A stretch of 64,000 bases of DNA, from the NCBI GenBank assembly GCA_016169945.1, contig JADLSH010000256.1, forward strand, positions 2,046,001-2,110,000, in the 5' to 3' direction. Source of the DNA: Trachythela sp. YZ-2020 (taxonomy: Eukaryota > Cnidaria > Anthozoa > Malacalcyonacea > Clavulariidae). The position numbers and the translations under genes are program-made. Positions within the stretch are counted from its first letter, which is position 1, and each line of letters begins with the position of its first letter. Positions 63,814 through 64,000 of this stretch are shown here, one piece after another. The notes under the pieces are model-generated. The model worked only from the letters and a program-made list of their open reading frames with translations, was not told the origin of the DNA and did no database searches.

Positions 63814-64000
63814 ATTAACGTTGAGACTTTCATACTAATTGCATGCTATTGTTAAGAAATTTGTTATTATATTGTTATTAGCTAATAAATATTGTGTGAA
63901 CCTTTCGTAAATGTTTGATCCCATTTACTTTAATATCGTTAGATTTTTAAGCGAAGCTGATTATTTTGAACCGAGAATATATATTATCTATACTTTCATC
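63814..64000. other. 3' flank
   Basis: AT-rich, with AATAAA at about 63885 as a likely polyadenylation signal for the Ginger1-type gene. Nothing else seen. Confidence 0.5.

Overview
This is eukaryotic, metazoan DNA and most likely cnidarian. It is AT-rich, intron-containing and repeat-dense, and carries Polinton/Maverick, Ginger1-type, DIRS-type, BEL/Pao, R2-like and PHD-containing LINE sequences, with 2A-like peptides in LINE-type ORFs. That mixture is typical of cnidarian genomes. The exact species cannot be read from the sequence. Only two stretches look like host genes: a broken GT31 beta-1,3-galactosyltransferase exon (about 0.4-0.66 kb) and an intact LicD/fukutin-like ORF (18.2-18.8 kb, minus). 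Nearly everything else is mobile DNA, often nested two to four levels deep.

Layout, left part: an inverted-repeat element with another inside it (1.05-2.08 kb); a decayed minus-strand LINE with 2A-like motif, PHD finger, endonuclease and RT (2.5-5.7 kb) interrupted by a hAT-type MITE with 8-bp target duplication (3934-4310); a foldback element with a 9-bp target duplication (5785-7147); a 6.9-kb TIR element with a 9-bp target duplication (8753-15660) whose cargo is a second LINE, itself split by a TTAA-flanked palindromic MITE and by a 2.9-kb insert carrying a 2A-peptidase fragment and a tandem array of tRNA-like repeats; then further MITEs up to 19.6 kb.

Central part: a 27.5-kb Polinton (20157-47636) with inverted terminal repeats. 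These are full of palindromic TTGCGTAA motifs. It encodes GRF zinc-finger, Bcl-2-like, FtsK/HerA-type packaging ATPase, adenain-like protease, major capsid, penton-like and minor virion proteins, a chromodomain integrase, a protein-primed PolB and several small unknown ORFs. It is related to the virus-like adintoviruses but is decayed: PolB, major capsid and other genes carry frameshifts, stops and insertions, while ATPase, protease, penton and integrase read open. Its left TIR is split by a 6.6-kb element (20344-26978) holding a broken cysteine-rich gene and three further nested elements. Its PolB gene is split by a 5.1-kb DIRS-type tyrosine-recombinase retroelement (39633-44741), whose recombinase gene is in turn split by a tRNA-derived SINE exactly before the catalytic tyrosine codon. 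The DIRS-type element shows clear recombination logic: end copies meet in an internal 'circle junction' copy that lies inside a predicted intron of gag.

Right part: MITEs and tandem repeats (47.6-49.2 kb), a long stretch with nothing recognisable (49.2-52.0 kb), a BEL/Pao element with its integrase core deleted and an RT active-site change (52.1-56.2 kb), an R2-like LINE with restriction-like endonuclease (57.1-58.9 kb), a tRNA-like repeat unit, two minus-strand LINE pieces, and at the right edge an intron-bearing Ginger1-type transposon gene (integrase, Ulp1 protease, PHD finger; 61.26-63.81 kb).
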